A DNA stretch of 64,000 nt. Origin: Cognatilysobacter xinjiangensis (GTDB lineage Bacteria; Pseudomonadota; Gammaproteobacteria; Xanthomonadales; Xanthomonadaceae). The notes under the pieces were generated by a model, which saw only the letters and a list, made by a program, of their open reading frames with translations, had not been told where the DNA came from and searched no databases. This document shows positions 50,520 through 60,206 of the stretch, piece by piece (position 1 is the stretch's first letter; each line of letters begins with the position of its first letter). The stretch lies in assembly GCF_014651995.1 (NCBI RefSeq), contig NZ_BMXY01000001.1, positions 806,001-870,000 on the forward strand, read 5' to 3'. A program made the translations under genes and the position numbers.

Positions 50520-52451
50520 ATGTTCCCGCGCACCGCCGGCATGTTGAGTCGTTTCGCACGCACGTCCGCATCGAATACGCACGCCGGCCAGCTCGCCGCC
50601 CTGCATCTGTCACAGGCGGTCATCGAGTTCGACCCGGACGGTCTGATCCTCGACGCGAACGCCAACTTTCTCGCCCTTTTCGACTGCACGCTGCAGGAGG
50701 TGTGCGGCGGTCACCATCGCACGTTCGTGGATCCCGCCTACGCCCAGACGGCGGCCTATGCCGACTTCTGGACGACGTTGAAGCGCGGTGAGTTCGTGAC
50801 GGGCGAGTTCCAGCGATTCACGCCCGGTGGCCGGGAAGTCTGGGTCCAGGCCACCTATAACCCGATCTTCGACCGCTCCGGACGCCTGGTACGAGTCGTC
50901 GAGTTTGCGACGGACGTGACGGCGCGCAAGGCCGCGGAGATCGAGGCCCGAGGCCGCATGGCCGCGATCGACCGATCCATGGCGACGATCGAGTTCGATC
51001 TCAACGGGACAATCCTTGCCGCCAACGACAACTTCCTTGCGCTCATGGGCTACAGCCACGAGGAGGTGGTGGGCCAGCACCACGGTCTGTTCGTCGCGAC
51101 CGCTGCACGCGAAAGCGAGGCCTATCTACAGTTCTGGCAGAAGCTTCGCGAAGGTCGGTTCCAGGCAGGCCAGTTCCATCGCCTCGGGAAAGGCGGGCGT
51201 GATGTATGGATAGAGGCGAGCTATAACCCCATCTTCGACGTGACCGGGCGGCCCTATAAGGTCGTCAAGTTTGCCTCCGACGTCACGGCGCAGCGAGGCC
51301 GGAACGCCGACTACGAAGGTCAGATCCGGGCGATCCACAAGGTTCAGGCGGTTATCGAGTTCGACCTCGGGGGAACGGTCCTCGAGGCCAACGATCACTT
51401 TCTAAGCGCGGTCGGTTATTCGCGCGAGGCCGTTGTCGGGCGGCACCACCGCATGTTCGTCGATCCATCGGAACACGGCAGCTCCGCCTACCGACAGCTC
51501 TGGGAAAAGCTGGGCCGCGGCGAGCCTGATTCCGGGCGCTATCGTCGGCGACGTGCCGACGGCAGCGACCTTTGGCTCCAGGCGTCCTATAACCCCATCC
51601 TCGATGCCGCCGGGCGGCCCTACAAGGTGGTCAAGTACTGCACGGACGTCACGGCGCAGGTGGAGCAGACAGAGGCGCTCAAGACGCTGGTCGCGCGCAT
51701 CGAGCGGATGGCGCTGGCGATCGACAGCGGTGCCCGCGAAATCGCTTCTGGCAATTCTGATCTGTCGGCGCGAACGGAATCGCAGGCGGCAGCGCTTGAG
51801 GAAACGGCAGCGACGATGGAGGAGTTCGCCTCAGCCATTCTGCAAACGGCCCAGAACTCGACGAAGGCTCACGAGCTGACCGTTCGTGCGGCGGATGCTG
51901 CGCGTACCGGGCATGCCGTGGTGGATCGTGTCATCGAGGCTCTGCGCTTGATCCGGACGGCGAGCCGCAAGGTGAATGAGACGCTGGGTGTCATCGACGC
52001 GATCGCGTTCCAGACGAATATTCTCGCGCTGAACGCCGCCGTGGAGGCTGCGCGAGCGGGCGACAAGGGGCGGGGGTTCGCCGTGGTGGCGACAGAAGTG
52101 CGCGCTCTGGCCCAGCGCTGCGCAGCATCCGCACGTGAGATCAAGGCGACCTTGGCCGAGTCGGGCGATGCCGTCAGTGCGGGCACGACGCGCGCGGACG
52201 AAGCCGGCGATGCCATGCGTGCGATTCGCGACGCCGTGGATCAAGCGACTGCACTCGTCGCTGACATCAGCGCCGCGACGCAGGAGCAGCGGACGAGCGT
52301 CCAACAGGTTAATGGCGCGCTCCAGTCCATGGATGAGGCGACGCAGCGCAATGCCGCCCTCGTGGAAGAGGTCGCAGCCTCCTCGGCCCAGCTGGAGGCG
52401 GCAGCAGGTGGTCTTCAAAGTGCGCTGCTGACCTTCCAAGGACGCGCTTAA
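50520..52451 (+). CDS. Soluble methyl-accepting chemotaxis protein with three PAS domains
   Basis: 643 residues with no membrane segment. Three PAS domains lie in tandem (about 25-140, 150-265, 275-385). Each ends with the PAC-like pattern YNPIFD/YNPILD and Vx[16 protein letters not shown] or VKYCTDVTA. The signalling domain (400-640) has the hairpin tip [25 protein letters not shown] and methylation-type helices ([18 protein letters not shown]). It lacks a terminal CheR-binding pentapeptide. It should report internal redox or energy state to CheA, as other cytoplasmic PAS receptors do. A FliA-like -10 lies upstream. Confidence 0.93.
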   Translation: MFPRTAGMLSRFARTSASNTHAGQLAALHLSQAVIEFDPDGLILDANANFLALFDCTLQEVCGGHHRTFVDPAYAQTAAYADFWTTLKRGEFVTGEFQRFTPGGREVWVQATYNPIFDRSGRLVRVVEFATDVTARKAAEIEARGRMAAIDRSMATIEFDLNGTILAANDNFLALMGYSHEEVVGQHHGLFVATAARESEAYLQFWQKLREGRFQAGQFHRLGKGGRDVWIEASYNPIFDVTGRPYKVVKFASDVTAQRGRNADYEGQIRAIHKVQAVIEFDLGGTVLEANDHFLSAVGYSREAVVGRHHRMFVDPSEHGSSAYRQLWEKLGRGEPDSGRYRRRRADGSDLWLQASYNPILDAAGRPYKVVKYCTDVTAQVEQTEALKTLVARIERMALAIDSGAREIASGNSDLSARTESQAAALEETAATMEEFASAILQTAQNSTKAHELTVRAADAARTGHAVVDRVIEALRLIRTASRKVNETLGVIDAIAFQTNILALNAAVEAARAGDKGRGFAVVATEVRALAQRCAASAREIKATLAESGDAVSAGTTRADEAGDAMRAIRDAVDQATALVADISAATQEQRTSVQQVNGALQSMDEATQRNAALVEEVAASSAQLEAAAGGLQSALLTFQGRA

Positions 52452-52615
52452 CGCGGCTGCCTCAGGGCGCACCGCATCGGCGGGGTAGAGCAGCAGGGCG
52501 CTGCCGTATAGCGCCCTGGTCGGTCGCCTCCGTCCATGACCGCATGCCGGGCCGCTTCATAAGGAATGGAGGCGGCCGGGGTAGTCTTTCTTGACTCCGG
52601 CCACTGCCGCTAGCT

Positions 52616-53380
52616 ATGTCCACCACTCCGCTTGACGTGCTGACCCTTCGACGCGGCTGTGCGCATTGCACGCTGCAGCAGCTCTGCCTGCCCGCCGGCA
52701 TCGGCCGCGAGGAGCTTGAGCGCCTGGACGAGATCGTCAAACGCAAGCGCCCGGTCGAGGTGGGCGAGCGTCTGTTCCGGCAGGGCGACGGCATGGATTC
52801 GGTGTTCGTCGCGCGCGACGGCGCGTTCAAGACCGTGCTGGTCAGCGAGGATGGCGAGGAGCAGGTGATCGGCTTCCACCTGCCGGGCGAGCTGATCGGC
52901 CTGGATGCGCTGGGTTCGGGCGAGCATCGCTGCGAGGCGGTCGCCCTCACGCGCGCGAACGTCTGCGAAGTGCCATTCGACGACCTGTCGGGCGTGGCGG
53001 CGCGGATTCCCGGGCTGCAGCGTCAGCTGATGCGCGTCATCGGGCAGAGCGTCGGCCGCGACCAGGACCATCGCGAGATCCTCGTGCGCCGTCAGGCCAA
53101 CGAACGCATCGCGCTGTTCCTGCACGGGCTGAGCGAGCGCTTCGAGACGATCGGGCAGGCGGCGGACCGCCTGCGCCTGCCGATGAGCCGCGAGGACATC
53201 GCGCGCTTCCTCGGCCTGGCGCTGGAGACGGTCAGTCGCGGCTTCACCCGTCTGCAGGAGGACGGCGTGATCGCCGTGCACGGTCGCAAGGTCGAGATCC
53301 TCGACATGGACGAGCTGCAGCGCCTCGCGCACGGAGGCGAAGCGGCGCCGACAGTAAAGAGCCGACGCCGAATGGGATGA
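52616..53380 (+). CDS. fnr: FNR-type oxygen-sensing transcription regulator
   Basis: A 254-residue CRP/FNR regulator. Cluster cysteines C15, C18, C24 (RRGCAHCTLQQLC) and C117 (RANVCEVP) match E. coli FNR C20/C23/C29/C122 with identical spacing, so it should bind an oxygen-labile 4Fe-4S cluster. The cNMP-fold domain has FHLPGELIGLDALG. The C-terminal HTH MSREDIARFLGLALETVSRGFTRL ends in the E-SR recognition motif for TTGAT sites. It sits directly upstream of copper and denitrification genes that carry FNR boxes. No clear ribosome site is visible before ATG 52616. Confidence 0.93.
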   Translation: MSTTPLDVLTLRRGCAHCTLQQLCLPAGIGREELERLDEIVKRKRPVEVGERLFRQGDGMDSVFVARDGAFKTVLVSEDGEEQVIGFHLPGELIGLDALGSGEHRCEAVALTRANVCEVPFDDLSGVAARIPGLQRQLMRVIGQSVGRDQDHREILVRRQANERIALFLHGLSERFETIGQAADRLRLPMSREDIARFLGLALETVSRGFTRLQEDGVIAVHGRKVEILDMDELQRLAHGGEAAPTVKSRRRMG

Positions 53381-53523
53381 GCGTGCTTCGGGCCCGACTG
53401 CCGGAGCGAGTTCTATCAGCTCGGCGGAGCGTGCGAGCATGCTTTGAGTAGCGCAGGCAGGAGACGCCACTCGCGTTGTAGCCGAAGGCAACGAGCGGAA
53501 AAAGCTCATCAAGGACGTCCGAA

Positions 53524-53537
53524 TTGATCCGGATCAA
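53524..53537. promoter_or_regulatory. Perfect FNR box
   Basis: TTGAT CCGG ATCAA is an exact match to the FNR consensus. It lies 34 nt ahead of the DUF2946 gene and probably also drives the copper receptor behind it. Confidence 0.85.
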
Positions 53538-53571
53538 GGCGCCACGCCGCGGCGTCCGGACAATCGCATCC

Positions 53572-53931
53572 ATGAACCGGGGATTCCGCCGCAGCACCCG
53601 CCTCCTGGCCCTCTGGGCCATGCTGATGCTCGCGTTCGTGCCGACGACGGGTCGCCTGTGGAAGGCGGCCGCGGGCCCCCATGCCCTCGTGGGCGAGCAT
53701 CACGCCGGCGCGCACCATGGCCGCGGCGCACGCCCGGACGCCATGCAGCACGGCGATGGCGATTGCGCGTACTGCGTACTCGCCTCGGGGCTCGCCTCCG
53801 CGGGTGTGCAGTCGCCGGCCGTGTTCGCCTCACCCGCGGGTTCGACCCTGGAGCCGGTCGGAGCTGTCGATGGCCGCCGCGTGCCGCCACGCATGGGTCT
53901 GGGAGCGCGAGGGCCGCCGTCACGAGGTTGA
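53572..53931 (+). CDS. DUF2946-family protein
   Basis: A 119-residue exported protein. It has an N-terminal signal-like segment (LLALWAMLMLAFVPTTGRL), a His-rich stretch (EHHAGAHHGRGARP) and the family core GDCAYCVLASGL with CxxC. DUF2946 proteins are regularly found beside copper TonB receptors and are thought to handle periplasmic copper. ATG 53572 is used because the signal starts there. A perfect FNR box lies upstream and the copper receptor gene follows 39 nt downstream. Confidence 0.85.
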   Translation: MNRGFRRSTRLLALWAMLMLAFVPTTGRLWKAAAGPHALVGEHHAGAHHGRGARPDAMQHGDGDCAYCVLASGLASAGVQSPAVFASPAGSTLEPVGAVDGRRVPPRMGLGARGPPSRG

Positions 53932-53970
53932 CGGCCGCCATCCACGCATCCGCTTCCATCGAGAATTCCC

Positions 53971-56049
53971 ATGATCCGTTCGCCCTTTCCGGCGATGGCC
54001 AGGCGCCGTCTTGCCTCCGCCATCGCACTCTCCGTCTGCATCGCCGGCGTGCACGCCGAAGCCGTCCACGACAACGACGCCGCGCCCGACCTGCTGCTCG
54101 ACCGCGTCGTCGTCACCGGCGTGCGCCCGGTGTCCGCGCTCACCTACGAGACCGATCCGCGCAAGCCGCGCCAGCCGATCCCGGCGAGCGACGGCGCCGA
54201 TTACCTCAAGACCATTCCCGGCTTCAACGCGATCCGCAACGGCGGCACCAACGGCGATCCCGTGCTGCGCGGCATGTTCGGTTCGCGCCTGAACCTGCTG
54301 ACCAACGAAGGCGCGATGCCGGGTGCCTGCCCGTCGCGCATGGACAACCCGCTGTCCTACGTCTCGCCCGACACCTTCGACCAGCTCACCGTCGTCAAGG
54401 GCCCGCAGACCGTGCTGTGGGGCCCCGGCGCGTCCGCCGGCACGGTGCGCTTCTCGCGAGATCGCGAAATTTTCGCCGAGCGCACGGTGAAGGGCAGCGG
54501 CGCGCTGCTGTTCGGCGACAACGGCCGCAACGACCAGGTGGGCGACGCTACCTTCGGTGCGCCACTCGGCTATGCGCGCGTGTCGGCCAACCGCTCCGAT
54601 TCGGACGACTACCGTGATGGCAACGGCGATGTCGTGCCGTCGCGCTGGACCAAGTGGAACAGCGACGTCGCCGTGGGTTGGACGCCGGACGACTCGACGC
54701 TGCTCGAGGCCTCCTTCGGCCGCGGCGACGGCGAGGCGCGCTACGCGGGGCGCGGCATGGACGGCGCACAGTTCGTGCGCGAAAGCCAAGGCCTGCGTTT
54801 CGAGAAGCGCGGCTTCGACGGTGCGCTGGACCGCGTCGAGGCGAACGTCTACCGCAACCGCGCCGACCACGTGATGGACAACTACACGCTGCGCACGCCG
54901 AACCCGTCGAGCGCGATGCCGATGCCGATGGCCTCGAACGTCGAGCGCGTGACCACCGGCGGCCGCGCCGCCGCGGTATGGGCGGTCGATGCGATCGAGA
55001 TCACCGCCGGCATCGATTCCATGGCGAGCGAGCACCGCACGCGCAGCGCTTCCGGCATCGGCGCCTACGCGCTGCAACCCTGGGCGCTCGACGCGCAGGT
55101 GCGCAACAGCGGCGTATTCGGCGAGTTGGCATGGCGCACGGGCGAGGGCCGCGTCGTCGCCGGCGCGCGCGCCGACCGCGCCGCCGCGCGCGACCTGCGC
55201 GCCACCACCGGCATGATGCGCATGCCCAACCCGACGCGCGGGCAGACGCGCGAGGAAACGCTGACGGCGGGCTTCGCGCGCTACGAGCACGGCACCGCCG
55301 CGAAGGGCCTGTCGTGGTACGCCGGCGTCGGCCATACCGAGCGCATGCCCGACTACTGGGAGCTGTTCTCGGCCACGCGCGGCCCCGTGGGGTCGGTCAA
55401 TGCATTTAGCGGCGTCGACACCGAAAAGACCACGCAGGTCGACCTCGGGCTGCAGTACAAGTCGGCCAAGCTCGACGCCTGGGCGTCGGCCTATGCCGGC
55501 CGCATCGACGACTTCATCCTGTTCGACTACGTCGCCGGCGGGATGATGGGCACCACGACGACCGCGCGGAACGTCGACGCGGACATCCACGGCGCCGAAG
55601 CCGGCGCGACCTGGAAGCCGGCCATGCACTGGCGCGTGGAAGGTTCGCTGGCCTGGGCCTGGGGCGAGAACCGCACGCAGAACCGTCCGCTGCCGCAGAT
55701 GTCGCCGTTCGAGGCGCGGCTGGGCGTGAACTGGAACGACCACCATCGCTGGTCGGCCGGCGCGCTGCTGCGCGGCGTGGCGCGCCAGTCGCGCGTAGCC
55801 CCGGGGCAGGGCAACGTCGTCGGTCGCGACCTGTCGCCGACCGCGGGCTTCGGCACGCTGGCGCTGAACGTCGGCTACCGCGTCAACGACATCGTGCAGT
55901 TGAGCGCGGGCGTCGACAACGTGTTCGACCGCTACTACGCCGAGCACCTGAACCTCGCCGGCAGCGCGGACTTCGGCTATCCGGCCGATCCCGTGCGCAT
56001 CGCAGAGCCGGGCCGCACGGCGTGGGTGCGGGTGTCGATGAAATACTGA
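53971..56049 (+). CDS. TonB-dependent copper receptor (NosA/OprC type)
   Basis: A 692-residue outer-membrane receptor. After the signal peptide (...ALSVCIAGVHA/EA) the TonB-box region is LDRVVVTGVRPV. The plug carries the OprC/NosA signature GAMPGACPSRMDNPLSYVSP, and LTVVKGPQTVLWGPGASAG. Met-rich extracellular segments (SSAMPMPMASN, GMMRMPNP) are probable copper ligands. The barrel ends WVRVSMKY. It should bring copper into the periplasm for azurin and NirK made nearby. It lies behind DUF2946 under the same FNR box. Confidence 0.93.
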   Translation: MIRSPFPAMARRRLASAIALSVCIAGVHAEAVHDNDAAPDLLLDRVVVTGVRPVSALTYETDPRKPRQPIPASDGADYLKTIPGFNAIRNGGTNGDPVLRGMFGSRLNLLTNEGAMPGACPSRMDNPLSYVSPDTFDQLTVVKGPQTVLWGPGASAGTVRFSRDREIFAERTVKGSGALLFGDNGRNDQVGDATFGAPLGYARVSANRSDSDDYRDGNGDVVPSRWTKWNSDVAVGWTPDDSTLLEASFGRGDGEARYAGRGMDGAQFVRESQGLRFEKRGFDGALDRVEANVYRNRADHVMDNYTLRTPNPSSAMPMPMASNVERVTTGGRAAAVWAVDAIEITAGIDSMASEHRTRSASGIGAYALQPWALDAQVRNSGVFGELAWRTGEGRVVAGARADRAAARDLRATTGMMRMPNPTRGQTREETLTAGFARYEHGTAAKGLSWYAGVGHTERMPDYWELFSATRGPVGSVNAFSGVDTEKTTQVDLGLQYKSAKLDAWASAYAGRIDDFILFDYVAGGMMGTTTTARNVDADIHGAEAGATWKPAMHWRVEGSLAWAWGENRTQNRPLPQMSPFEARLGVNWNDHHRWSAGALLRGVARQSRVAPGQGNVVGRDLSPTAGFGTLALNVGYRVNDIVQLSAGVDNVFDRYYAEHLNLAGSADFGYPADPVRIAEPGRTAWVRVSMKY

Positions 56050-56096
56050 AGCGCTGTCGGTGCCCGCAGAGCCGGGCAACTGCAAGCGCCACGCCG

Positions 56097-56127
56097 GATG
56101 CCGCGCCTCGTGCGCGGCATCACGTTT
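56097..56127 (+). terminator. Terminator after the copper receptor
   Basis: GATGCCGCGC and GCGCGGCATC (10-bp arms) with a CTCGT loop, followed by ACGTTTCTG. It separates the receptor from norB, so norB should have its own promoter. Confidence 0.65.
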
Positions 56128-56167
56128 CTGCGGCGGAAGCTGAACGTCCGTTGACCTGGGCTTGACC

Positions 56168-58537
56168 ATGCACGTGGAGGATGAAGGTCCACCGCATCGG
56201 GAGAGTGCCTTGGACAGCACCCGCAAGTTGTGGATCGGCCTTGCGATCCTGCTCGTCAGTTCATTCGCCGTGCTGCTCTGGGCCGGCGGCGCGATATTCC
56301 GCGCCGCCCCGCCCGTGCCCGAACGCGTTGTCGGCCCCTCCGGCGAAGTGGTCTACACCAAGGCGGATATCCAGCGCGGGCGACAGGTCTGGCAGTCCGT
56401 CGGCGGCATGCAGCTGGGCTCGATCTGGGGACACGGCGGTTACGTGGCGCCGGACTGGAGCGCGGACTGGCTGCATCGCGAGGCCGTCGCGGTGCTCGAC
56501 GGCTGGGCCGTGCGCGAGGGCGCGAAGGACTATGCCTCGCTGACGCCGGTGCAGCAGGGCCGGCTGCGCGTCGAGCTCGAACCGCTGATGCGTCGCAATA
56601 CCTACGATCCGTCGACCGGAACGATCACCCTCGCCGAGGACCGCGTGGCGGCGGTGCGCACGGTGGCGCGGCATTACGAGAACCTGTTCGGCAACGAACC
56701 GTCGACGGCGAGCCTGCGCGAGGCCTATGCCATGCGCAACAACACCATCGCCGACGCCGAAAAGCGTCGCGCGCTGACGGCGTTCTTCTGGTGGACCTCC
56801 TGGGCTGCCGCGACCGAACGCCTCGGCGAAGCCGGCGAGACGATCGCGCCCACCGGCCCGATACAGAACCATCGCGTCACCTATACCAACAACTGGCCCA
56901 GCGAGCCGCTGATCGGCAACCGCCCGGCGCCGTCGCTGTGGCTCTGGTCGGCGTTCAGCGTGGTGTTCCTGCTCGCCGGCATCGGCCTGCTGGGCTGGCA
57001 CCATGCGCGCACGCACGAGGACGATCGCCCCGAGCGCCTGCCCGATACCGATCCGCTGGCGACGCTGCGCATCACTCCGTCGATGCGCGCGACTGCGAAG
57101 TACTTCTGGGTGGTACTCGCGCTGTTCCTCGTGCAGATCCTGCTGGGCGCGATCACGGCGCACTACCAGGTCGAGGGACAGGAGGCCTATGGCTATGCGA
57201 TCGCAGACGCGCTGCCCTACGCGATCACGCGCACCTGGCACACGCAGCTCGCGGTGCTGTGGATCGCCGTGGCCTGGCTGGCGACCGGTCTCTATATCGC
57301 GCCCGCGTTGTCGGGGCATGAGCCGAGGTTCCAGCGCCTGGGCGTGAACTTCCTGTTCACCTGCCTGCTGATCATCGTGGTGGGCTCGTTCGCGGGCCAG
57401 TGGCTGGCGGTCATGGGCAAGATGGACCTGGCGTACAACTTCTGGTGGGGCCACCAGGGCTGGGAATACGCGGACATGGGCCGCTTCTGGCAGTGGTTCC
57501 TGTTCATCGGCCTGCTGCTGTGGCTGACGCTGGTGGGCCGCGCGCTGTGGCCCGTGCTTCGCCAGCGTGCGAACGAAACGCGCACCATCGTCGGCCTGCT
57601 GTTCCTGTCCACCGTCGCCATCGGCCTGTTCTTCGGCGCGGCGCTGATGTGGAACGAGCACACGCATATCAGCGAGGTCGAGTACTGGCGCTGGTGGCTG
57701 GTGCACCTGTGGGTCGAGGGCTTCTTCGAGGTGTTCGCCGCCGCGGTCATGTCGCTGATCTTCGTGCGTCTCGGCCTCGTGCGCGTCAAGTCCGCGACGA
57801 CCGCAGTGATGTTCGCGACGATCATCTTCATGGCCGGCGGCGTGCTGGGTACGTTGCACCACCTGTACTTCGTCGGCACCCCGACGTCGGTCGTCGCGCT
57901 CGGCGCGAGCTTCTCCGCGCTCGAAGTGGTGCCGCTCGCCTACATCGGCTTCGAGGCCTATCACACCTATCGGCTCGGCAGTGCGACGCCGTGGATGGCA
58001 CGCTACAAGTGGCCGATCCTGTTCTTCATCTCGGTGTCGTTCTGGAACCTGATCGGCGCGGGCCTGTTCGGTTTCCTCATCAACCCGCCGCTCTCGCTCT
58101 ACTTCATGCAGGGCCTGAACCTCACGCCGCTGCATGGCCACACCGCGCTGTTCGGCGTCTACGGCATGCTCGGCATCGCGCTCGTGCTGTTCTGCGTGCG
58201 TGGCCTGCGGGGCCAGATGAAGTGGGACACGAGGGCGCTCAAGCTGTCGTTCTGGGCGCTGAACATCGGCCTGGCGATGATGGCGCTGTTCACGCTGCTG
58301 CCGCTCGGCATCCTGCAGTTGCTGGCGGCAATCGAGCATGGCTACTGGTACGCGCGCTCGGCCGAGTTCATGCAGAAGCCGATCGTGGACATGCTCGTAT
58401 GGATGCGCGTGCCGGGCGACACGGTCTTCAGTATCGGTGCGCTCGCGCTTGCATGGTTCATCTTCAGGCTGTGGGTCGTGCCGCGGCCCGACCCGGAGTT
58501 CCAGTCGACGGCGCCGGTTCCCGGAAAGTCGAATTGA
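56168..58537 (+). CDS. norB: Quinol-dependent nitric oxide reductase, single subunit (qNOR)
   Basis: About 789 residues. It reduces NO to N2O at the inner membrane with electrons from quinol. After one helix (WIGLAILLVSSFAVLLW) comes the periplasmic cytochrome-c-like domain without a heme motif (GRQVWQSVGGMQLGSIWGHGGY), the mark of qNOR. Twelve helices follow with heme and FeB ligands: WHTQLAVLW, HLWVEGFFEVF, GTLHHLYFVGTP and PLHGHTALFG. ATG 56168 has no good ribosome site. TTG 56210 with GGGAGAG upstream is a serious alternative start. There is no norC, consistent with the qNOR type. Confidence 0.94.
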   Translation: MHVEDEGPPHRESALDSTRKLWIGLAILLVSSFAVLLWAGGAIFRAAPPVPERVVGPSGEVVYTKADIQRGRQVWQSVGGMQLGSIWGHGGYVAPDWSADWLHREAVAVLDGWAVREGAKDYASLTPVQQGRLRVELEPLMRRNTYDPSTGTITLAEDRVAAVRTVARHYENLFGNEPSTASLREAYAMRNNTIADAEKRRALTAFFWWTSWAAATERLGEAGETIAPTGPIQNHRVTYTNNWPSEPLIGNRPAPSLWLWSAFSVVFLLAGIGLLGWHHARTHEDDRPERLPDTDPLATLRITPSMRATAKYFWVVLALFLVQILLGAITAHYQVEGQEAYGYAIADALPYAITRTWHTQLAVLWIAVAWLATGLYIAPALSGHEPRFQRLGVNFLFTCLLIIVVGSFAGQWLAVMGKMDLAYNFWWGHQGWEYADMGRFWQWFLFIGLLLWLTLVGRALWPVLRQRANETRTIVGLLFLSTVAIGLFFGAALMWNEHTHISEVEYWRWWLVHLWVEGFFEVFAAAVMSLIFVRLGLVRVKSATTAVMFATIIFMAGGVLGTLHHLYFVGTPTSVVALGASFSALEVVPLAYIGFEAYHTYRLGSATPWMARYKWPILFFISVSFWNLIGAGLFGFLINPPLSLYFMQGLNLTPLHGHTALFGVYGMLGIALVLFCVRGLRGQMKWDTRALKLSFWALNIGLAMMALFTLLPLGILQLLAAIEHGYWYARSAEFMQKPIVDMLVWMRVPGDTVFSIGALALAWFIFRLWVVPRPDPEFQSTAPVPGKSN

Positions 58538-58545
58538 TAGTCGAG

Positions 58546-58570
58546 ACGGGCCGCGCGAGCGGCCCGTTTC
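58546..58570 (+). terminator. Terminator after norB
   Basis: ACGGGCCGC and GCGGCCCGT (9-bp arms) with a GCGA loop, then TTTCC, starting 8 nt after the norB stop. Confidence 0.75.
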
Positions 58571-58603
58571 CATTGGCGCGGGCGGTCGCGGTCGCGGCCG
58601 GGA

Positions 58604-58617
58604 ATGATCTGGGTCAA
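58604..58617. promoter_or_regulatory. Degenerate FNR/DNR-like box
   Basis: ATGAT CTGG GTCAA differs from TTGAT-N4-ATCAA at two positions. It lies 55 nt ahead of the small gene at 58673, the same distance as in other candidate FNR promoters here. Confidence 0.5.
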
Positions 58618-58672
58618 GGCGGTCGAGTGGGCGGGCGGGCAGCCTGTGCGTACCGTTGGAAGGAGCTTTGCC

Positions 58673-58816
58673 ATGCAGGACCTCGACTTCCTCTCCGCCG
58701 AGGCCATCGCCGATCGGGAGTGCATCGATGCGCCGTCGATCGCGGCGCGCGTGGCCGACGCCGCCCGCGACTTTGAGTGCCTGCACGGGGAAGTCGCGGC
58801 CGAGTGCGTGCCGTGA
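58673..58816 (+). CDS. Small hypothetical protein, 47 residues
   Basis: A 47-residue acidic protein with three cysteines (DRECIDAP, DFECLHGE, AAECVP) and no membrane segment. I do not recognise it. GGAAGGAG lies just upstream of the ATG, and its TGA overlaps the next start (GTGA), which argues it is translated. It is the first gene of a short unit behind norB with a FNR-like box. Metal or cluster binding by its cysteines is possible but unproven. Confidence 0.65.
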   Translation: MQDLDFLSAEAIADRECIDAPSIAARVADAARDFECLHGEVAAECVP

Positions 58817-59064
58817 GCGCGGAGCTGCCACCGGGCGGCATCGAGGTCGACGCTGCGCTGGTCGCGCCGCGGCTCGACCTCACCGTCGACGACTTCCGCC
58901 GCCTGATGGCCGAGGGCCGGATCGGCGTGCTCTGCGAACGCGGCACGGGTTCCGACGAGGGACTCGTGCGCGCGACGTTCTACCATGGCGATCGACGGGC
59001 GCGGCTCGTGCTCGACCACGACGGGCGCCTGCAGCAGACCGACGACGCGCCATCGCCCCCATAG
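58813..59064 (+). CDS. DUF6522-like small protein
   Basis: An 83-residue soluble protein that resembles the DUF6522 family as I recall it: IEVDAALVAPRLDLTVDDFRRLM, then the CERGTGSDEGLVRATFYHG region and RLVLDHDGRL. GTG 58813 overlaps the stop of the 47-residue gene. The position between norB and the cysteine-synthase-like gene is the only functional hint. The role is unknown. Confidence 0.7.
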   Translation: MSAELPPGGIEVDAALVAPRLDLTVDDFRRLMAEGRIGVLCERGTGSDEGLVRATFYHGDRRARLVLDHDGRLQQTDDAPSPP

Positions 59065-59082
59065 CCGCAGGACCGCCACGCC

Positions 59083-60162
59083 GTGCATGACGCGACCGCC
59101 CCTGATTCCGTCCCCGGCCGCGACTGGGTGCACGCGGCGATCGCCAGCCTGCAGCGCGAGGCGAGGCGGTCGGCCGACACCCACCTGCTGCATGTCGCGC
59201 TGCCCGCATTTCCGGGCATCGATTTCTATTTCAAGGACGAGGCCTCGCATCCGTCGGGCAGCCTCAAGCATCGGCTCGCGCGCTCGCTGTACCTGTTCGC
59301 GCTGTGCAATGGCCGCCTCGCCGAAGGGCAGGCGGTGGTCGACGCGTCCTCGGGCAGTACGGCGATTTCCGAGGCCTGGTTCGCGCGCCTGCTGGGCCTG
59401 CGCTTCACTGCCGTGATGCCGGCGTCCACCGCGCCTGACAAGATCCGCAACGTGCGCGCGCTGGGTGGGGAATGCGAACTGGTGGACGATCCGGCCAGCG
59501 TGCGGGCCCGTGCCGCCGCACTCGCCCGCCACGGCGCCTGCTTCCTCGACCAGTTCGGCCTGGCCGAGCAGGCGACCGACTGGCGCGGCAACAACAACAT
59601 CGCCGAATCGATCGTCGCGCAACTGGGCGCCGAAGCGCATCCGCAGCCGGCCTGGATCGTCTGCGGCGCGGGTACCGGCGGCACCTCGGCCACCATCGCG
59701 CGCTACCTGCGCTATCGCGGGCTGCCCACGCGGCTGTGCGTGGCCGAGCCCACGGGCGGCGCATTCGCTGTGGGCTGGTCCAGCCGCGATCGCAGCGCCG
59801 TCGCCACGCGCCCGAGCCTCATCGAGGGCATCGCGCGGCCGTGCGTGGAGCCGGGCTTCCTGTTCGAGCTCGTGGAGGCGGTGATCGAGGTCGACGACGT
59901 GGAGTCGATCGCCGCCGCCTGGCTGCTGCGCGACATCGTCGGCGGCTGGTACGGCGGGTCATCGGGCACCAATCTCGTGGCCTGCCTGCAGCTGGCCGAG
60001 GCGATGCGCGCGCGCGGCGAGCGCGGCAGCATCGTGAGCCTGCTGGGCGATCGTGGCGAGCGCTATGCGCAGTCGCTGTTCGATCGCGCATGGCTGGCCG
60101 CGCGTGGCCTGGAGGTCGATGCGGCAGTCGGGCGCCTGGCCGTGCGCATCCACGGCCGCTGA
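59083..60162 (+). CDS. PLP-dependent cysteine-synthase-family protein
   Basis: A 359-residue fold-type II PLP enzyme. The cofactor lysine is K62 in SGSLKHRLA, the substrate loop is ASSGSTAISEAWF, and the phosphate cradle is CGAGTGGTSATIARYL. The C-terminal GGSSGTN is typical of cysteine synthase/cystathionine-beta-synthase relatives. GTG 59083 lies 18 nt after the preceding gene. It differs from housekeeping CysK by an insert near 125-165 and a longer C-terminus. It may act in cysteine supply or desulfuration for cluster repair under NO stress, which is only a guess from the neighbours. Confidence 0.87.
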   Translation: MHDATAPDSVPGRDWVHAAIASLQREARRSADTHLLHVALPAFPGIDFYFKDEASHPSGSLKHRLARSLYLFALCNGRLAEGQAVVDASSGSTAISEAWFARLLGLRFTAVMPASTAPDKIRNVRALGGECELVDDPASVRARAAALARHGACFLDQFGLAEQATDWRGNNNIAESIVAQLGAEAHPQPAWIVCGAGTGGTSATIARYLRYRGLPTRLCVAEPTGGAFAVGWSSRDRSAVATRPSLIEGIARPCVEPGFLFELVEAVIEVDDVESIAAAWLLRDIVGGWYGGSSGTNLVACLQLAEAMRARGERGSIVSLLGDRGERYAQSLFDRAWLAARGLEVDAAVGRLAVRIHGR

Positions 60163-60206
60163 GGCGGCGAGGCAGCGCGCCGCATGCCGGCATCCCCAAA
60201 CAGGAA

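Noticed and set aside
56147-56166. TTGAC...CTTGACC upstream of norB as a FNR/NNR box
   Set aside because: The second half is a direct copy rather than an inverted one (no GTCAA/ATCAA), so it does not fit the dimer site.
56261-58831. An 856-codon minus-strand open frame opposite norB
   Set aside because: Low-complexity Arg/Gln/His composition, fully antisense to a clear qNOR gene. A GC-skew artefact.
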